A DNA stretch of 64,000 bases from Yamagishiella unicocca (Eukaryota; Chlorophyta; Chlorophyceae; Chlamydomonadales; Volvocaceae), in assembly GCA_003116995.1 (NCBI GenBank), contig BDSL01000010.1:1240001-1304000 (forward strand), written 5' to 3'. Both the position numbers and the translations under genes were made by a program. This document shows positions 36,176 through 49,689 of the stretch, one piece after another. The notes beneath the pieces are model-generated. The model did not search any database and had not been told where the DNA came from. It saw only the letters and a list, made by a program, of their open reading frames with translations. Numbering within the stretch: position 1 is the stretch's first letter; the number at the start of each line of letters is the position of its first letter.

Positions 36176-38846
36176 TGATCTCCAGGATTGTGCCATCCGG
36201 CGTGGGGTGGCGGAGTCTTGGGCAAATTTCCCCTGGGGCGCTGGCTGCTGCTGTTTTTGCCTCATGACTGCTGGCCGGCATCTTGGTGGTTTGTTAGATG
36301 ATGTACCCGGTGGTTCTGCCTTTATTCTGGAGGCCACTGCAACTGGTATTACTTGTCGCGACACAGTCCTGACTGCACTGTGTCAATCACGCACTGTGTC
36401 ACGACATACTACCACACACCGCCGGCTGGCTTACGAACCTGCACCTTCGAAAGGAAAGGCAGTATGATTATTGTACTACATTGCTGGTCGCAGCCGCAGC
36501 AGCAACGTCACACGTCCACTTGTCAGACGGACGCGCCTTGCCGCATGAGGAAGCGGAGCCCAGAAGAGTCCCCCGGCAAAAAAAAGGGCTCCGAAACAAG
36601 CGACGCCCCAGTTAGGTGCTTAAATTGGCTGCGAATCAAAGGACAGGGCCGGCTGGTGCGGCCGCGGTGCTGGGCCCGGGGAAGGAAGCAACACCGAAAG
36701 CCTGATTACGCCAGCAACTGCACGGCGGTCACACAGACAGTAAACGCGTTGTAAAAATGCATCGCATAGGCGTTATGGGGCGGGATCGTGACACGTCATC
36801 CCCAACCTCCTCATCCAACTATCCCGTGATGTCCTTTTGGCGTCAACGGTTCTCATGCCACCCCCCTCCTCATGCACAGGTTACCCGACGCACAATCCAC
36901 GGCGCGAGATCCTGAGCCCATGAGGGAGCACAACCGTGCAGATATAAATGACTGATCCCCAACAGAAAACCACACTGAGGAACATAGGCGCTCATAGGAG
37001 CAGATCGGTAAAACATCTTCCCAGCTTGGACAGAGCCCATGTGGAGGCACTCCAGGCGCCCGCACCGCACAGCAATGTGCGGTCGGCTTGCCTGGAGGTC
37101 GATCGATCTGCGCACACCGCCAAAGAACGTGCTGCAGCTGGTTATAGGACAACATATCGTACCGTGTATCGTCCGCACTGCCTTTTATTGTCCGGGCCTC
37201 TTGCAGATTAACAAGTCAGCAACTCGTAGTTCACCAGCCGCCACTGACCAACTCACCCCAAGATTTCCGCGAGGGGGCTGACGCCCTCCCGCACGTGCTC
37301 TTCAAGGCCACACCCCGATCCGGCGACTGCTGGTATAACTGGTCCGGGACAAACGCTAGGTGGCTCTGTCCCGCTTCCAAGCCCACGCACACGGCGTCTC
37401 GCCGTTCCACAGATCTCCGTACCAAAACCAAAACCCAAACCAAAACCTATCTAAACGCCGTGTACGTACGGCCCACCCGCATGCGGCTGGCCCGCCTGTC
37501 GTGTCCAAAGCGCAAGTCGACGGCCTTGGCGTCGGCGTTGCGTTGCGTGACAGGTGAAGTACGACCCTACCCCGATGACGCGACGTAACCCCCCGCGGAT
37601 CAATCCCGTACGGCCCATACACAGACACATACACACACACAAACTTTTTTTCTTCTAGAAGAAGAAATTACTTTTTCTTCCCTCGAAGAGGGACGAAGGG
37701 ACACACATTCAAAACAAAGCGATCCAGTGTCGGCTACGCAGCGCTCGAAGGTGGGTGAGCAGCGGCCTCTCTCATCGCACCCCTGCCCTGCTCCGCCACC
37801 GAGTGCGCTCTCAAAACCCGCATTCCCGGCCTACACCCACCCCGCCGCCTCCGGCATTCCTGCCTAACCCCCTCACGTTGTTGCTAAATCACGCAACCCG
37901 ACAGGCGGTTGGGGTAAGCAGGGCTGCCCCCTCGCACCCCCATCCCCAGGGCTCCTACGCGGACGACTTCCGCACCCTCCCCCCCCGGTCCGTCAATCTC
38001 GCCGACCCGCGGGTCGGGTCTCCTCCCCTACCCCGCCACCTCGCCGCACCTTCTTTGCATCCGTCCCCGCCTCCTCCCCGTCCACGTGCCGTGTGTGCCA
38101 TCCAGTTGCGCAACAAACGGCAAAGGGACCACACACAGCGCGGACTCGAACAGAGCTGTCCCCTGTCGTTGCGACAGACCACCACCCGCCAGCAACGATG
38201 GGCGCCACCAGCGCCGCGTTTAGACCCATGTCGGGTCCGTTTGCGGGGCGTGGTGGAAGGCTCCAGGGGCGCCAGCCGACCCACCCACCCTCCCTCCAAA
38301 CGTCTAAAGCCCCGCACCGCCACTTTGTGCCGTTATCATTGCCAGCACCAGCACCAGCACCAGCACCAGCACTGGTGCCACCCACCTCCTCGCCACACCC
38401 AGCCGCTGCTGCCAGTACGACCAAAGCCGGAGGCTCAATGACGCAGTGCTGTACTCCCACCGGCCTGCTGGACTTACTTCGCCACCGTCCGGCGCCTTAC
38501 GCAGGTGGCTCGTGCGTTGCGCTTGGCGCTGTGTCCCGCCATCACGTGGCGGCCACCAGGGCCTTGTCAGTGGCCACAGCATTGCCTATGACCCCAATGA
38601 CGCAGTGCCGTACTCCCACCGGCCTTGCCTGTGCGCTGCGGGCACCTGGGCGGGCCTCCAATGGGCGAACCGACGCCCAATGGGCGAAGCTTCCCCCCCT
38701 GGACCACTAGTCGATTAGCCGACTAGCCGGGCCCAGTCCATCCGTCCACCGCTGTCGCACACTCCCCGGTCGGCTGCCTGGCTGCCTGGCGTCCGTCCGT
38801 GCGCCAGGAGCCTCCCCTCTCTCAATACCGTGCAATGCTCGCGACC
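36176..38846. other. Intergenic region without a recognised gene
   Basis: Open frames here are Pro/Arg-rich or short and lack family resemblance. Visible structure: a short A/T-rich self-complementary stretch around TTCTTCTAGAAGAAGAA (37648-37670), a (CAGCAC)n microsatellite (38341-38373), and a direct repeat of TGACGCAGTGCTGTACTCCC at about 38438 and 38596. Confidence 0.4.
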
Positions 38847-38851
38847 TTACA
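38847..38851 (-). terminator. Candidate TGTAA signal for the F-box/LRR gene
   Basis: TTACA on the plus strand, about 490 nt past the stop codon in the gene's sense. Confidence 0.35.
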
Positions 38852-39127
38852 GCCCACCGACCCACACACTAACCCCCGGCCCCGTGCGCCGGGGTGTTTA
38901 CGAAACCCACCAGACAGCTTCCCCCCCGGCTGGCGACCCGACCGCCCGCCTGTTCCCCGCCCGCCCCACCTCGACATGCAAACCACAGTCGCGCTGCGGC
39001 GGTGGGTGGGTCGCTCGGCCCTACACCGCCGCCGACGACCTACCCCGCTATGCTGCGACCACGTAGCGCGTATCGGTATCGCCCCCAGCAGGAGGGGTTG
39101 GGGGCTGCAGCGAGGGGCTGCAAGGAA

Positions 39128-39205
39128 AACCGGGGCGGAAAACCCGGGCGGAAAACCCGGGCGGAGAACCCGGGCGGAGGCACCGGGCGGAGGCACCGGG
39201 TCGTG
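39128..39205. repeat. ~14-bp GC-rich tandem repeat
   Basis: Five to six copies of units such as ACCCGGGCGGAAA and CACCGGGCGGAGG, in the 3' UTR of the F-box/LRR gene. Confidence 0.85.
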
Positions 39206-39342
39206 TCAGGGTAAGGGGGGGAGGTAGCAAGCCCTCCGTCCCGCCCTTCCCCACCCCCCGAGAGTCGAGCCAGCCCCTCCCTGGACCTGCACCCGCGGCC
39301 TGGCGCCGGGCGGGGGGAGGGGGGCCGCGGCCGCCGCACCGC

Positions 39343-42300
39343 TCAGCCCTCGTGTTTTGCCTTGATCTTGCAGTACGGCAGCACCATGCGGAACTCGGCC
39401 CGCAGCAGCCGCGCCGCCTCCGCGCTCTTGAAGTAGGCCAGGGAGCACTTGCGCAGTCCGGACATGCGCGTGAGGGGGAGGAAGAGCGCCGTGTCGGACC
39501 AGCCGTCGGAGCTGGTGAGCTTGAGGCGCTGCAGGTAGGGCAGGTGGGAGACCATGTCCTCAACCAAGTCCTGGGGGAGGGAGGAGGAAGGAGGAGGGGA
39601 GGAGGAGGGGGGAGGAGGGGGGGCATAAAGACCGGAGGGGGGAGGAGGGGGAAGGAGGGGGGAGGAGGGGGGAGGAGGGGGAGGAGGGGGGAGGAGGGGG
39701 GGAGGAGAGAGGGGTGGTGCTGGCTTTTGGGCGGGGGTTTAGGGACAGGGCGAGGCGGGGGGCCCGAAGGAGAGGCAATGGCGGCTGCGGGCACGTGCGC
39801 AGGTGCGTTGAGCCGTGCAGCATCAGACCCGCCCACATGCACACCGTTCGGAAAAGACGGGTGATGCCAGGCCAGGCCATGGCAGGCACAGGTATGCTGG
39901 GACTCAACCGACAGCACCCGCCGCCATTTCCCTTGCGACGCCAGACCGCGGGCAGACAGCGGCCGCCCGCATGACCAGCGCTTTGATACCCGAGCAGCAG
40001 CAGCACCCGGGTTGGACAGTGCACCCTGCTCCTGTCCCTGCTCCTGCCCCTCGCGCTGCTGTCGTCTTTCCCCCTTCGCTTCCCCTCCCCCTCCCCCTCC
40101 CTCCCCACAACTCCGCACCTGCGTGATGCACCCCGCCAGCACCCGGACCTTGAGCACCTGCAGCTGCGTCAGGCTGCGAACCATCTGGCGCAGTGCGGCC
40201 TGAGAGGCGGAGGAGGGGGGGGAAGGGAGGGGAGGGGGGGGGGGCGGAAGGGGGGTTGGACACGACACAGGCGAAAGGTAGATGGAAGGGGGGCATGGGG
40301 GGTTGCGAGGAAGACCCGTGGAGGGGGCCTGGACGGGTATCGGCGGCTGGGATGTTGGTATGCGGCAAAGCGGTGGGTGCAGCGCCGTTGCGCAGAACCC
40401 CAACCCCTCCTCGCTCTCGCACACACACGGGGCAGCGATAGGTGCACATACACACACACACACGCCGCCACCCCTTCGGCCACCCGGCACCGGGCCCCTC
40501 CCCATTCACATACACTCACCTTTCGACCCTTCCCAATTCCCATGTCAAGTCAACGCTCCTAATCTGTAACCCTCCACCACCTCCGCCCCCCCCCGTCAAA
40601 CGGTTTTTTCGGACATCCACGGGTTTCCCTCGAACCCCCGCCAAAGGTCATCTTACGACCTTCGGCTTTAGTATCCCCGACCCAGTTTCCAGCATGCATC
40701 TCAAAACGTCTGTCCTAAACGGTTTTTTCGGGCATCCACGGGTCTTCCTCGACCCCCCCACCTGCAGCTCCTTGAGGTCCGACTGCTCCGTGACCTTGTA
40801 CACCGCGAACACCAGGTGGGTCAGCAGCGCGCACTCGGTGGCGATGGAGGTGATGCCCTTGGCCTTGACGCAGCAGTTGGACACAACCAGCCGCTGGGGG
40901 GGAAGGGGGAGGGGGGGGCGAGAAGACCCGGTTACAGGACACAGGACCCGGGGGGTGGAAAGTAGCTGGCGGGGGGCGGGAGGGAGGTGCGGCGGGGCCG
41001 GAGAGAGCGAACCGGTGGGAGCCGGTGGGAGCCGGGGGGGGAGGGTTACTAGGCAAAGCGGGGTGAGCATGGCGTGGGGGTAAGTCAGGGGGGGACACAA
41101 AGTTGGCGAGCAAGAAGTTGGCGGCGGGGGGGGGTCATGACGAAGGTTCGCAGCCTGCAGCTCAAACCTGGCAGCCGCCGCCGGTCCGCCGCCGGTCCGT
41201 CGCTAGTCACCGGCGGATGGCCCTCCTCCCCTCCCTGGAGCCACGTGGACCAGCCGGGGGCATGACCTCCCTCCCCCTTCCCCCCCTCCGCCCAGCACGC
41301 GCCCACAAACTAGGTGTCCGCCGACCATGCGCCAACTGTCCTGTCATGCCGCGTCAACGGTTTTTATGCCACCTCCTCCCCCCCCACCTTCACCGCCCTC
41401 GGTTTGTCGGCCGTGGATTCGCGGATTCTCTTATCAAACCCCCCCGCAGTCTGCCCCACCTGCAGCGGCATGCCCTCGAACTCCGGGAAGTGGCGACACG
41501 TGGTCCGGCGCTCCAGGGAGGTCAGGTTGACGAGGCAGTCCGTCTGCAAGGGGGTTGGGGTGCGGCGGAGGGAAGAAGGGGGCGGAGCCGGACAGCGATC
41601 AATCTGCAGCTTGAAAGGGTAACGGGGAAACACGTGCACCCGTGCACCCGTGCGCAGGGGGTAGGGCGTAAAGACCGGGTTTGGGGGGGTGGCATAAACA
41701 CCGGTTACGCGACATGGATAGGAGGTTTGGGGGGTGGCATAAAAAACGTTAACGCGAAAAGGACAGGATTGTTGGCGCATGGATAGCAGGTTTCGAGGGG
41801 GGGTTTTCGAGGAAGGGGGGGGGTTAAGGTGGCGACTCAACGGCGCAGCACATGCCCCCCACTGGGCCCTCCCCCCCGTTGTCCCAATCAGCTACTGGCG
41901 TATACTCCTTCCTCTTCCTGCTTCTCTGCCGCCCCGTTGTCCCCCGTCCCCCCCAATCCCCCGAACCCCCCTCCACCATACACAGCTTCCCCCCCCGCCT
42001 GCCCACCTCCTTCCGCCGCAACTCCACGTTCTCCAGCAGGAGCGTCTGCGGTGGGGGGGTGGGGGGGTGTGGGTGTGGGTGTGGAGGGAGGCGTAGTGGG
42101 AGATCAGCGCGGAGGGAGGGGATTCCACGACTCACGGGGGGTGGGAGTGCAAGGAAAACCCGTATAGAACCCGTCTAGAACGACTCGGGGGGGAGGGGGG
42201 TCAGGCACGACTCGGGTGTGGGTGTGTGTGTGTCAGGCACGCACGATACCAGGTAGGCGGTACTGCCGGGCGGCACGATACCGGCTTCCGCAGCTCGAAC

Positions 42301-45300
42301 AGGGAATGTCCAGGAAGTCATGCTGCCTGGTCGACATCTGGGGCGCCCTCCCCCGGTCTCTACCCGGCGCCCTCCCCCGGTCTCTACCCGGCGCCCTCCC
42401 CCGGTCTCTATCCGCCGCCCGCTCCTCTCCTCTCCATCTCCCTCCCCTCGTGTCCACGGGCTTCATCGCCCACCTCCACCCCCACCCTCCGGCGCCTGCA
42501 ACATGTCCTATGTCGAGTTACCGGTTCTTTTCTGTGCCCCCCCCCCCCGAGACGCGCCTGCAACGAGTCCGGGAGGCTGGTGGCGGGCAGCTTGATTGGC
42601 TCCACTCGGAGGTAGCGATTACGTGCGGCGCGGGTGGCGGCGTGGTCGGCGGGGGCCTCGCCCTCCAGCGGGGGGTGGTGCCTGGGGGGCGGCCGAGAGA
42701 GAGAAGAGAAGCAACGGAAAACAAAGTGTGCCCGGGTTAGCTGTTAGAGAAGCCCGCAAAGCCGTGCACGTGTGCATAACGTCAACTTGCGGCGTTGGCT
42801 TCGTTATATTAATACGTACAACTTGCGGTGTGTGCGGCTGTCAGGGTTTTCCTTACCTCTAAGACGCTGTTCAAGGCTATGCACGTGCATGTTTGGGGGA
42901 GCCTCGGCAGGCATGCAGTGGTGCGGGGGAGGCGGGCAGGGCAGGGCAGGGGCCCAGCCACGACCCGGGCCCCCCCCGATGCGCCAACTATCCTGTCCCG
43001 TCGCGTAAAACGGGTTCTACAACCCCCCCGATGTAGACCACAGCTCACACGTGAGCTCTCGGCAGCCAGGGCGGGCGAGCCGCCGCCCCTGCACCCGCCT
43101 CCGACCCCCAGGTACCCCCTACCCCCTTCACCGCTCCGCCGGGTCCGTATCCAGGCTCCGGCGGGTCCGGGCTACTCCCGTTTCCTTCTTCCCCGTATTC
43201 AGTGCAGACCCACGGGTCAGGTCTCCCCTCGTACCCCCGCTGGCCCCACGGCACATCCCGCCACCGCCACCACCGCCCTCGGGCCCCCCCGCGCCGTATG
43301 GTGTTTTTTGCGCACCTGAGCTCCAGCTGCTGCAGCTTTGTTAGCGCACGCAGCGCGTCCCACCCCGCCGGCTGGCTGGCCACGTTGATGCAGCCCTTGA
43401 AGCACAGCCGCGTGATGCCGGGCCAGGAGGCGCACAGACCCGATATGATCTCGTCGAACAGGATGGGGTCGTGGCTGGCGAGGCCCTCCTTGGCGGAGCA
43501 CCTGTGGCGGCCGGGGGGCGGGGAGTGGCATAAAACCCGGGGGTGGGGGGGGAGGGAGGGGTTGCTGGTAGGGTAAAAATAACACACAAAACCCGGGGGG
43601 GAAGGGAGGGGTTGCTGGTAGGGTAACATAACACACAAATACACAAGCGCCGCTGCGTGCGTGTGCGGTTTGTGCGCCTGGGTTTGTGAGATGCAGCGTG
43701 GGGATGCGCGGGGGTGGGGGGTGGGGGTGCCGTATAAAAACCGTTCTACGCAACGGGACAGGAGAGGGGGGAGGAGGGGGGGAGTTGCTGATATCGTAAC
43801 ATGACACACAAAATACACAAGCGCTGGTGAGGGGCGGGGGGGGGGGACCGGAAGGCAAAACCCTAACACCGCTGAAGACCGTGGGTATGCGAGAACACGC
43901 GGCTCCGGTCAGGACATACCCACGGCAGCAGCAGCAGCCGCAGCGGGGTCTGTTGGGCCTCACCTCACCCCACCTGATGTGCTACTTCGGCCCCCCCACC
44001 ACGCAAGACACCGCCCAACGCGCCCAACAACCCTCTCCCCCCCCCGACCTCACACGACCCCTGTCTCCCTCAGGCACCACATCGTGACACCCGTCCCGCC
44101 CTCCCCTCGCCCCACCCACTGTTGGGGTCTCCTCACCCCCCCCCATCCACTGTTTGGGTCTTCTCGGCCCCCCCATCCACTTCACCCGCTGCAGCAGCCC
44201 GCACCTCGCGACCGCCCCACCCAGGTGGCCCCCCTCCCCCCCTGCGTGCCGACCCACGGGTCTGCTCTCCCGCCCCCACCTGAAGTCCGTCATGTTGGGC
44301 AGCGCCAGCAGCGGCAGCAGCGGCGACCACCACGACGTCAGCCCCGCCGTGTTGCCCGCACCCGTGGGGGGCAGCGGCAGCCCCGACAAGGCCGCCGTCG
44401 CCACCCCCCCGATGCCGCTCTCCAAGCCCCCTGTGGCGGACAGCTGCGCTGTGGGGGCGTTGTCCAGCACGGACGCGATCACGGTCGCCCCGGCGGTGGG
44501 CGTCAGCTTGGTGCGGAAGTCGAGCAGCTCCACCACGGCGTCCTCCTGGGCAAAGGGGGGAGAAGAGACACGACGTACGGGGGGAAAGAGGGGGAAGGGG
44601 CTTGCGTAAGGGGGGGGGAAAGAGGGGGGGCGCGCACGGAGGGCCAGAGGGGTGTACGGGTCTGCGATGGCTCCAGGGAGAGTGCGGAACACATACACAC
44701 ATACGCACCTGCGGGCCCCCGAGTTGTCCCCGTCCTGCGGCCCCCCCCGCCCCCCCTCCCGCCCCCCCTCCCGCCCCGACCTGGCTTCCCTTCCCCCCTC
44801 CCGCCCCCACCTGGTGCCACTCCCTTTCGTGCTCCGGGAACTTGATGTCCAGCTTCTGGACGCCAGTCCACATGGCGATGCGGACCAGGTCTTGGCTGCT
44901 CGAGGGAGGGCAGGCGGCGGCGAGGAGGAGGGGAGGTGCTGCGTCACGGCACCACGGGGAGGTAAGCTGGGGAGCGACACCCACCCCCGCCACCCGCCGC
45001 CAAGTCCACAAACCCCGACGACGACACCCCCCAGCCGGGCATCAAGACCAGGCCCCCCCAAGGAGGGGAGGCGCACCAGGAGCGAGTTGCTGAGGACGCG
45101 TGTGTTTCGACACAATGTCAGTTGGTTTTTGTGTTCATTGCCGCTGCGCGCCGTGGCCGCCACCACAGCAGCGGCGCCCGGGAAGGAAGCGACCCTTCTA
45201 CCATGACACACGGTGGTGGTGGTGGTGGTGGTGGTGGGAATACCGGTACCTTGCTGGGGCTGAGGAGGGCAGTCCCCTGTCTCCCCGTCCTCGTCCGAAA

Positions 45301-48300
45301 CATCCCCCCCACCCCGCTTTTGGGGGACACCCTCCCACCCCGCTTAGCCGCCAAAGGTCAACTTACGACCTTCGGCTTTCGTATCCCCAACCCAGTTCTC
45401 CAGCATGCACCTCAAAACGCCTGTCCTAAACGGTTTTTTCGCGCATCCATGGGTCTTCCTCGAACCCCACTTTTGGGGGACACCCCCCCACCCCGCTTTT
45501 GGGGGGACACCGTCTGTGGTGCGGTAGGCCCGACGGGACGGTGCGCCAGAGGTCGGTGGCACTGGACCCGCACCGCCCGTGTGGCTAGGGCTGGCATGCG
45601 ACTGGTGAGGTCGGGAGGGGACCCCCGGTCGCACTCCACCTCGTCCCACCTCGTCTCATCTCGTCCCATCGCACGCGCTCAGGCAGAGTCAGCAACAGGA
45701 GCTCAGCCGGCAGCCCTCAGCGGCCCTCAGCGACCTGACCTCAGCCGCATAGCCGCATTGCCCAGCCTCTGGCCGATGACGACGACACCTTCTAAGCACC
45801 CACCACCCAACACCCACTCGGAGTCCATACGTTTCGTCGACTCCCATGCCGTCTTTGCTGCCTCATGACGCCGTGCCCTGCTCCTTCCGTTGCCCGTCCG
45901 CAGCCACGTCGGTAGGTGCATTACTTAACCAGCTTCCCCCCCCCCTTTTCTCTCCCCCCGCCTCACCCCCACCTCCTCGAAAGCCCCACCCCCACCGTGC
46001 CCTCCGTTTCCCATGTCGCGTAACCGTGTCTTCCCCCCACACGCCCTCGGTTTGTCGGCCGTGGATTCGCGGATTCTCTTACATAAATAAACCCCCACCC
46101 CCACCCCACCCCACCCCCCTACCGCCCCCTACGGGTCTTCCTCGAAACCCCCCTACCGCCCCCACCGTGCCCTCACCTGTTCGGGTAGCGCAGTTTGAGT
46201 GACCTCAGCGCGGGGAAGTCCAGCCCCATGGGCACGTTGAGACCGTCGCTGCCTTCGGACACACTCAGCTCAATGGCGGACAGCCTGGCGGGGGGAGGGG
46301 GGAGAAAACCCGGTTACACGACATATGAAACGGAGGGCGGAAGCTAGCTGGGTGGGGTGGGGTGGAGTGGAGTGGGCCCCTTGCCCATGAAGCAGCGAGG
46401 CGTCCGCACGCGTGGCTAGAGACAGCTCCCCTGCCCTCGTGACCGAAACCCAACATGCCCTCCCGCCCCCTTCACACGGAAACCCCACATGCCCTTCTGG
46501 CCGCGCTGACGCTTACCGTCAAAGCGCATGCCTCACCGCCGGGATCCCTCCCTCCCTCCCTCCCTTCTCGCATCCACGGGTCTTCCTCGAAACCCTCCCT
46601 CCCTCCCTGGACTGGCATGTCCCTCCCTGGACTGGCGTGGAAGCGGGGCGCACTCCCGGCGGGTGCGTAAGGACGTCCTGTTGCGCCCATCTTCGAAGGG
46701 GCCCCACGGTGCACCTTTTCCGGTGCAGCAACCCACTCGCCCAGCATGGGCTTGCAGTGCATGCGTCTGGGAGCGCTCACACGGACGGCGTGCATGGTAA
46801 AGCCACTGCCGCTCCTCCGCCGCCCCCACCCAAGACCAACGCACCGCCGTCCGGTTTGTTCGTTTCACGTGGAGGGAGGGGAAGCGTCGCGGCTCTTGGG
46901 GTCGAGCAGATCAACTCACCCGCGAGACCCACCCGCCACACAAACGACCCACGTGGCACGACTTCGCCCACACCGCGCCTTCCCTGGACCACCCGTTCGC
47001 CTCCCCTGGACCACCCGTCCGCCTCCCCTGGACCACCCGTTCGCCTCCCCTGGACCACCCGTTCGCCTCCCCTGGACCACCCGTTCGCCTCCCCTGGAGC
47101 CCCCGTTCGCCTCCCCTGGACCACCCGTTCGCCTCCCCTGGAGCCCCCGTTCGCCTCCTCTGGAGCCCCCGTTCGCCTCCCCTGGACCACCCGTTCGCCT
47201 CCCCTGGAGCCCCCGTTCGCCTCCCCTGGAGCCCCCGTTCGCCTCCTCTGGACCACCCGTTCGCCTCCCCTGGAGCCCCCGTTCGCCTCCCCTGGAGCCC
47301 CCGTTCGCCTCCCCTGTACCACCCGTTCGCCTCCCCTGGACCACCCGTTCGCCTCCCCTGGACCACCCGTTCGCCTCCCCTGGACCACCCGTTCGCCTCC
47401 CCTGGACCACCCGTTCGCCTCCCCTGGACCACCCGTTCGCCTTCCCTGGACCACCTGTTCGCCTCCCCTGGACCACCCGTTCGCCTCCCCTGGACCACCC
47501 GTTCGCCTCCCCTGGACCACCCGTTCGCCTCCGGCCCCACCGGTTCGAGTACATGACCAGCCGCCGAGCTGCAGGCCCCTCACCGCCAGCCCCCGGCCCC
47601 TCACCGCCAGAACCCGGTCCCTCACCCTAGTCTCCCAGCACGCAACCTCAAACCCCAGCCAGCACGTTGCCCCAGCTAATAAAGCTCCTCCTCTTCTGGC
47701 CCCGGGTCTTCTTACCCCGCTCGCACACCCCCACACCCCCACACACACCCGCCTCCGCTTCTGCCCCCCCACCGTCTCCTATGTCGTGTAACTGGGTCTC
47801 GCCCCCCCCCTCGTAAAACGGTTTTTATACAACCCCTCACCCACCCACCCCTCACCCCGCCTCCCCTTCACCCCCCCCCTCACCCACCCTCCCCCCCCCC
47901 GGTGCACCAGCATGCGCCCACAAAATCGGTGCCCGACGACCATGCGCCAACTATCCCGTCCCTGTCGCGTACACGGTTTTTACGGCGGCCCCCCCCACCC
48001 CACCCGCCCGCACGGGTCTTCCTCGAACCCCCCCCCCCCGCGCGCCGCCGCCGCACCTGCGCAACGTGGTGAGCGACTGCCAGTCCTGCGGCACCATGTT
48101 GTGGTCCCCCAGCGCCAGGCTCAGCTGCGTGAGCCCCGTCAGCATCCCGATGTTGGCGAACAGCGGCTTGTCGGTGCCGGGCCATGGCAGCCGGGTCTGC
48201 GGGGCGCGCAGCGCCAAGTACTCTAGCTTGGTGAGGTGCGGCAGCACCGCCACCAGCGAGGAGTGGAAGCTATACCTCAACGCAGAGACGTGCAGCTTGG

Positions 48301-49689
48301 TGAGCTTCTGCAGCGCCGTCCAGGAGGCTAGCGCGCCGGGCTGCTGGGTGGTGGCGGCCTCGGGGCGGGTGCTGCGGAAGGGCGGGATCTTGATCGCGAG
48401 GTTTCGGAGCCCGGTCAACGAGCCGACGATGGTAAGGTGGTCGGGGGACCAGGTGGAGTGGGAGGCCTCGTCCATGGTGAGGGAGGTGAGCTGCGTGAGG
48501 GGGCTGAGCATGCTGATGTGGGCGGCGTCGGGGGCGGTGGAGAGCGACAGGCCGCTGAGGTTGGGGCCCACGGTGGCGAGCAGCGAGCAGACGTAGTCCC
48601 AGCTGCTGGGCATGTCGGCGTGGTGGGCCTGGATGTCGGTGTTGTCGGGGAGGCGCACGCGGAGGTGCGTGGCGGTGGCGGGGACGATGCTGGGCAGCGG
48701 CTCGACGGAGATGGCCGAGTGAGGGAAGGTGGGGACCGCGGGGGGGAGCGCGGCGGCGGCCGGCGCGGGGGCCAGCAGGCCGGCTGCGTTGGCAGCGGCG
48801 GCGATGGCCGCTCCCGGGTTGCCGTTCAGCAGGCCAGCCGCGAAGGCGGCCGCCAGCGCGGCGATGGGGTGCTGCTGTTGCTGCTGCTGCTGCGGGTCCT
48901 CCGCCGGAGCGCCAGCAGGGGGGGCGGGAGAGGGGCCCGGGGTGTGTGGATTTTCCGGGGCTGAGCCGTCCATGGGCATATTGGGGGCGAGCCCTTCTGC
49001 AGCCCCGGCCGCAGCTCCCGCGGGAGCAGCGCCCTCCATGCTTGCGTCTCCTCCGGCTCGCTCCAACGCGGCCACACCGTCAGCGTCACAAGAGGCTGAT
49101 GCCGGCGCTGCGGGGATGCTGGTGCCGCTGGACTCCAGCGGAGCCCGCCGTCCGGCGCGCTGGGAAGAGTAGCGGTCTAGGCTGTCCTTGACGTCCTTGG
49201 GAACTGCCATAAACGTGTCCTGCAGGTCTAAGTTGACGGTCGTGGCCTTAGGAAACTCCTTGGGCACCTGCTGTGTGCTCTCCGGAGTGAGGAAAAACTC
49301 GGGCACAATGTAGAGCGCGTCCACGACCCCGGCAAGGCAGCTGGCCCAATGCCGGTTTACAAGCCGGGCTTTGAGAATGTATTGCGGTGGTAATATTGTC
49401 CCAATAACCTACGGAAGGGGGAAAATTGACACCGCCGAAGCCGAGTAGATAAATTGTTGGGACGCAGATTGTTGGGACTTCCCATCGCACGTTTGAGCGT
49501 CCTAACGTGAAACAACAAGTCCACCATAACGGATCCAAAGTGAGATGTGCGGATGGCGGATGCCCCGGTCAGGCGACGTTAACCCTTTTCCCAGCACAGC
49601 GACTGACTCACATGCATAGCCGGAGGCGGCAGGAAAGCCCAGTCAACATGGCTGGTGTCCTGGCAATCCCCATCTCGAGCAGGTTCCAT
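39343..49689 (-). CDS. F-box / leucine-rich-repeat protein, complete, 12 exons
   Basis: Exons: 49689-49612, 49408-48057, 46284-46177, 44898-44811, 44545-44280, 43501-43316, 42681-42558, 42045-42007, 41543-41460, 40893-40762, 40199-40119, 39570-39343 (TGA). Phases agree throughout: 2766 nt, 921 aa. Exons 1-2 join to an F-box-like N-terminus (VDWAFLPPPAMH, then VIGTILPPQYILKARLVNRHW), followed by a stretch of acidic and Ala/Pro/Gln low complexity. From about residue 240 to the C-terminus there are irregular leucine-rich repeats (LTQLTSLTMDEA, LTKLEYLALRAP, LTKLQQLELR, LPYLQRLKLTSS). F-box/LRR proteins usually recruit substrates to SCF ubiquitin ligases; that role is inferred. Exon 7 ends with CAG and a GC donor (GCGCGT); all other introns are GT-AG. 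The ATG at 49689 gives the F-box directly upstream of the first intron. Similar LRR-only proteins are an alternative label. Confidence 0.85.
40590..40757 (-). repeat. Interspersed repeat family E, two copies with shared spacer
   Basis: Two minus-orientation copies of the GACCCGTGGATGC core surround a block containing AAGGTCATCTTACGACCTTC. A closely similar arrangement recurs at 45351-45470, and a partial one at 30640-30725. Confidence 0.75.
40921..40970 (+). repeat. Interspersed repeat family C
   Basis: Core GAAGACCCGGTTACAGGACA. Related copies: 24634-24684, 46303-46350, 60797-60842 (-), 46000-46035 (-), 47765-47805 (-). Most are in introns of minus-strand genes. Confidence 0.75.
46981..47535. 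repeat. 22-bp minisatellite, ~25 copies, in F-box/LRR intron 2
   Basis: Unit CTGGACCACCCGTTCGCCTC plus two C, period 22. Two main variants (GGACCACCC and GGAGCCCCC) are interspersed in the first half, and one variant dominates the second half. It creates long artificial frames on both strands. Confidence 0.95.

Noticed and set aside
45060..45115. Possible extra LRR exon (NSLLVRLPSLGG)
   Set aside because: Acceptor is plausible, but no donor restores phase to the next exon, whereas direct splicing 46177 to 44898 does.
46412..47791. 459-codon plus-strand frame and minus-strand frames of over 200 codons
   Set aside because: Produced by the 22-bp minisatellite in an F-box/LRR intron; the flanking exons splice in phase across it.
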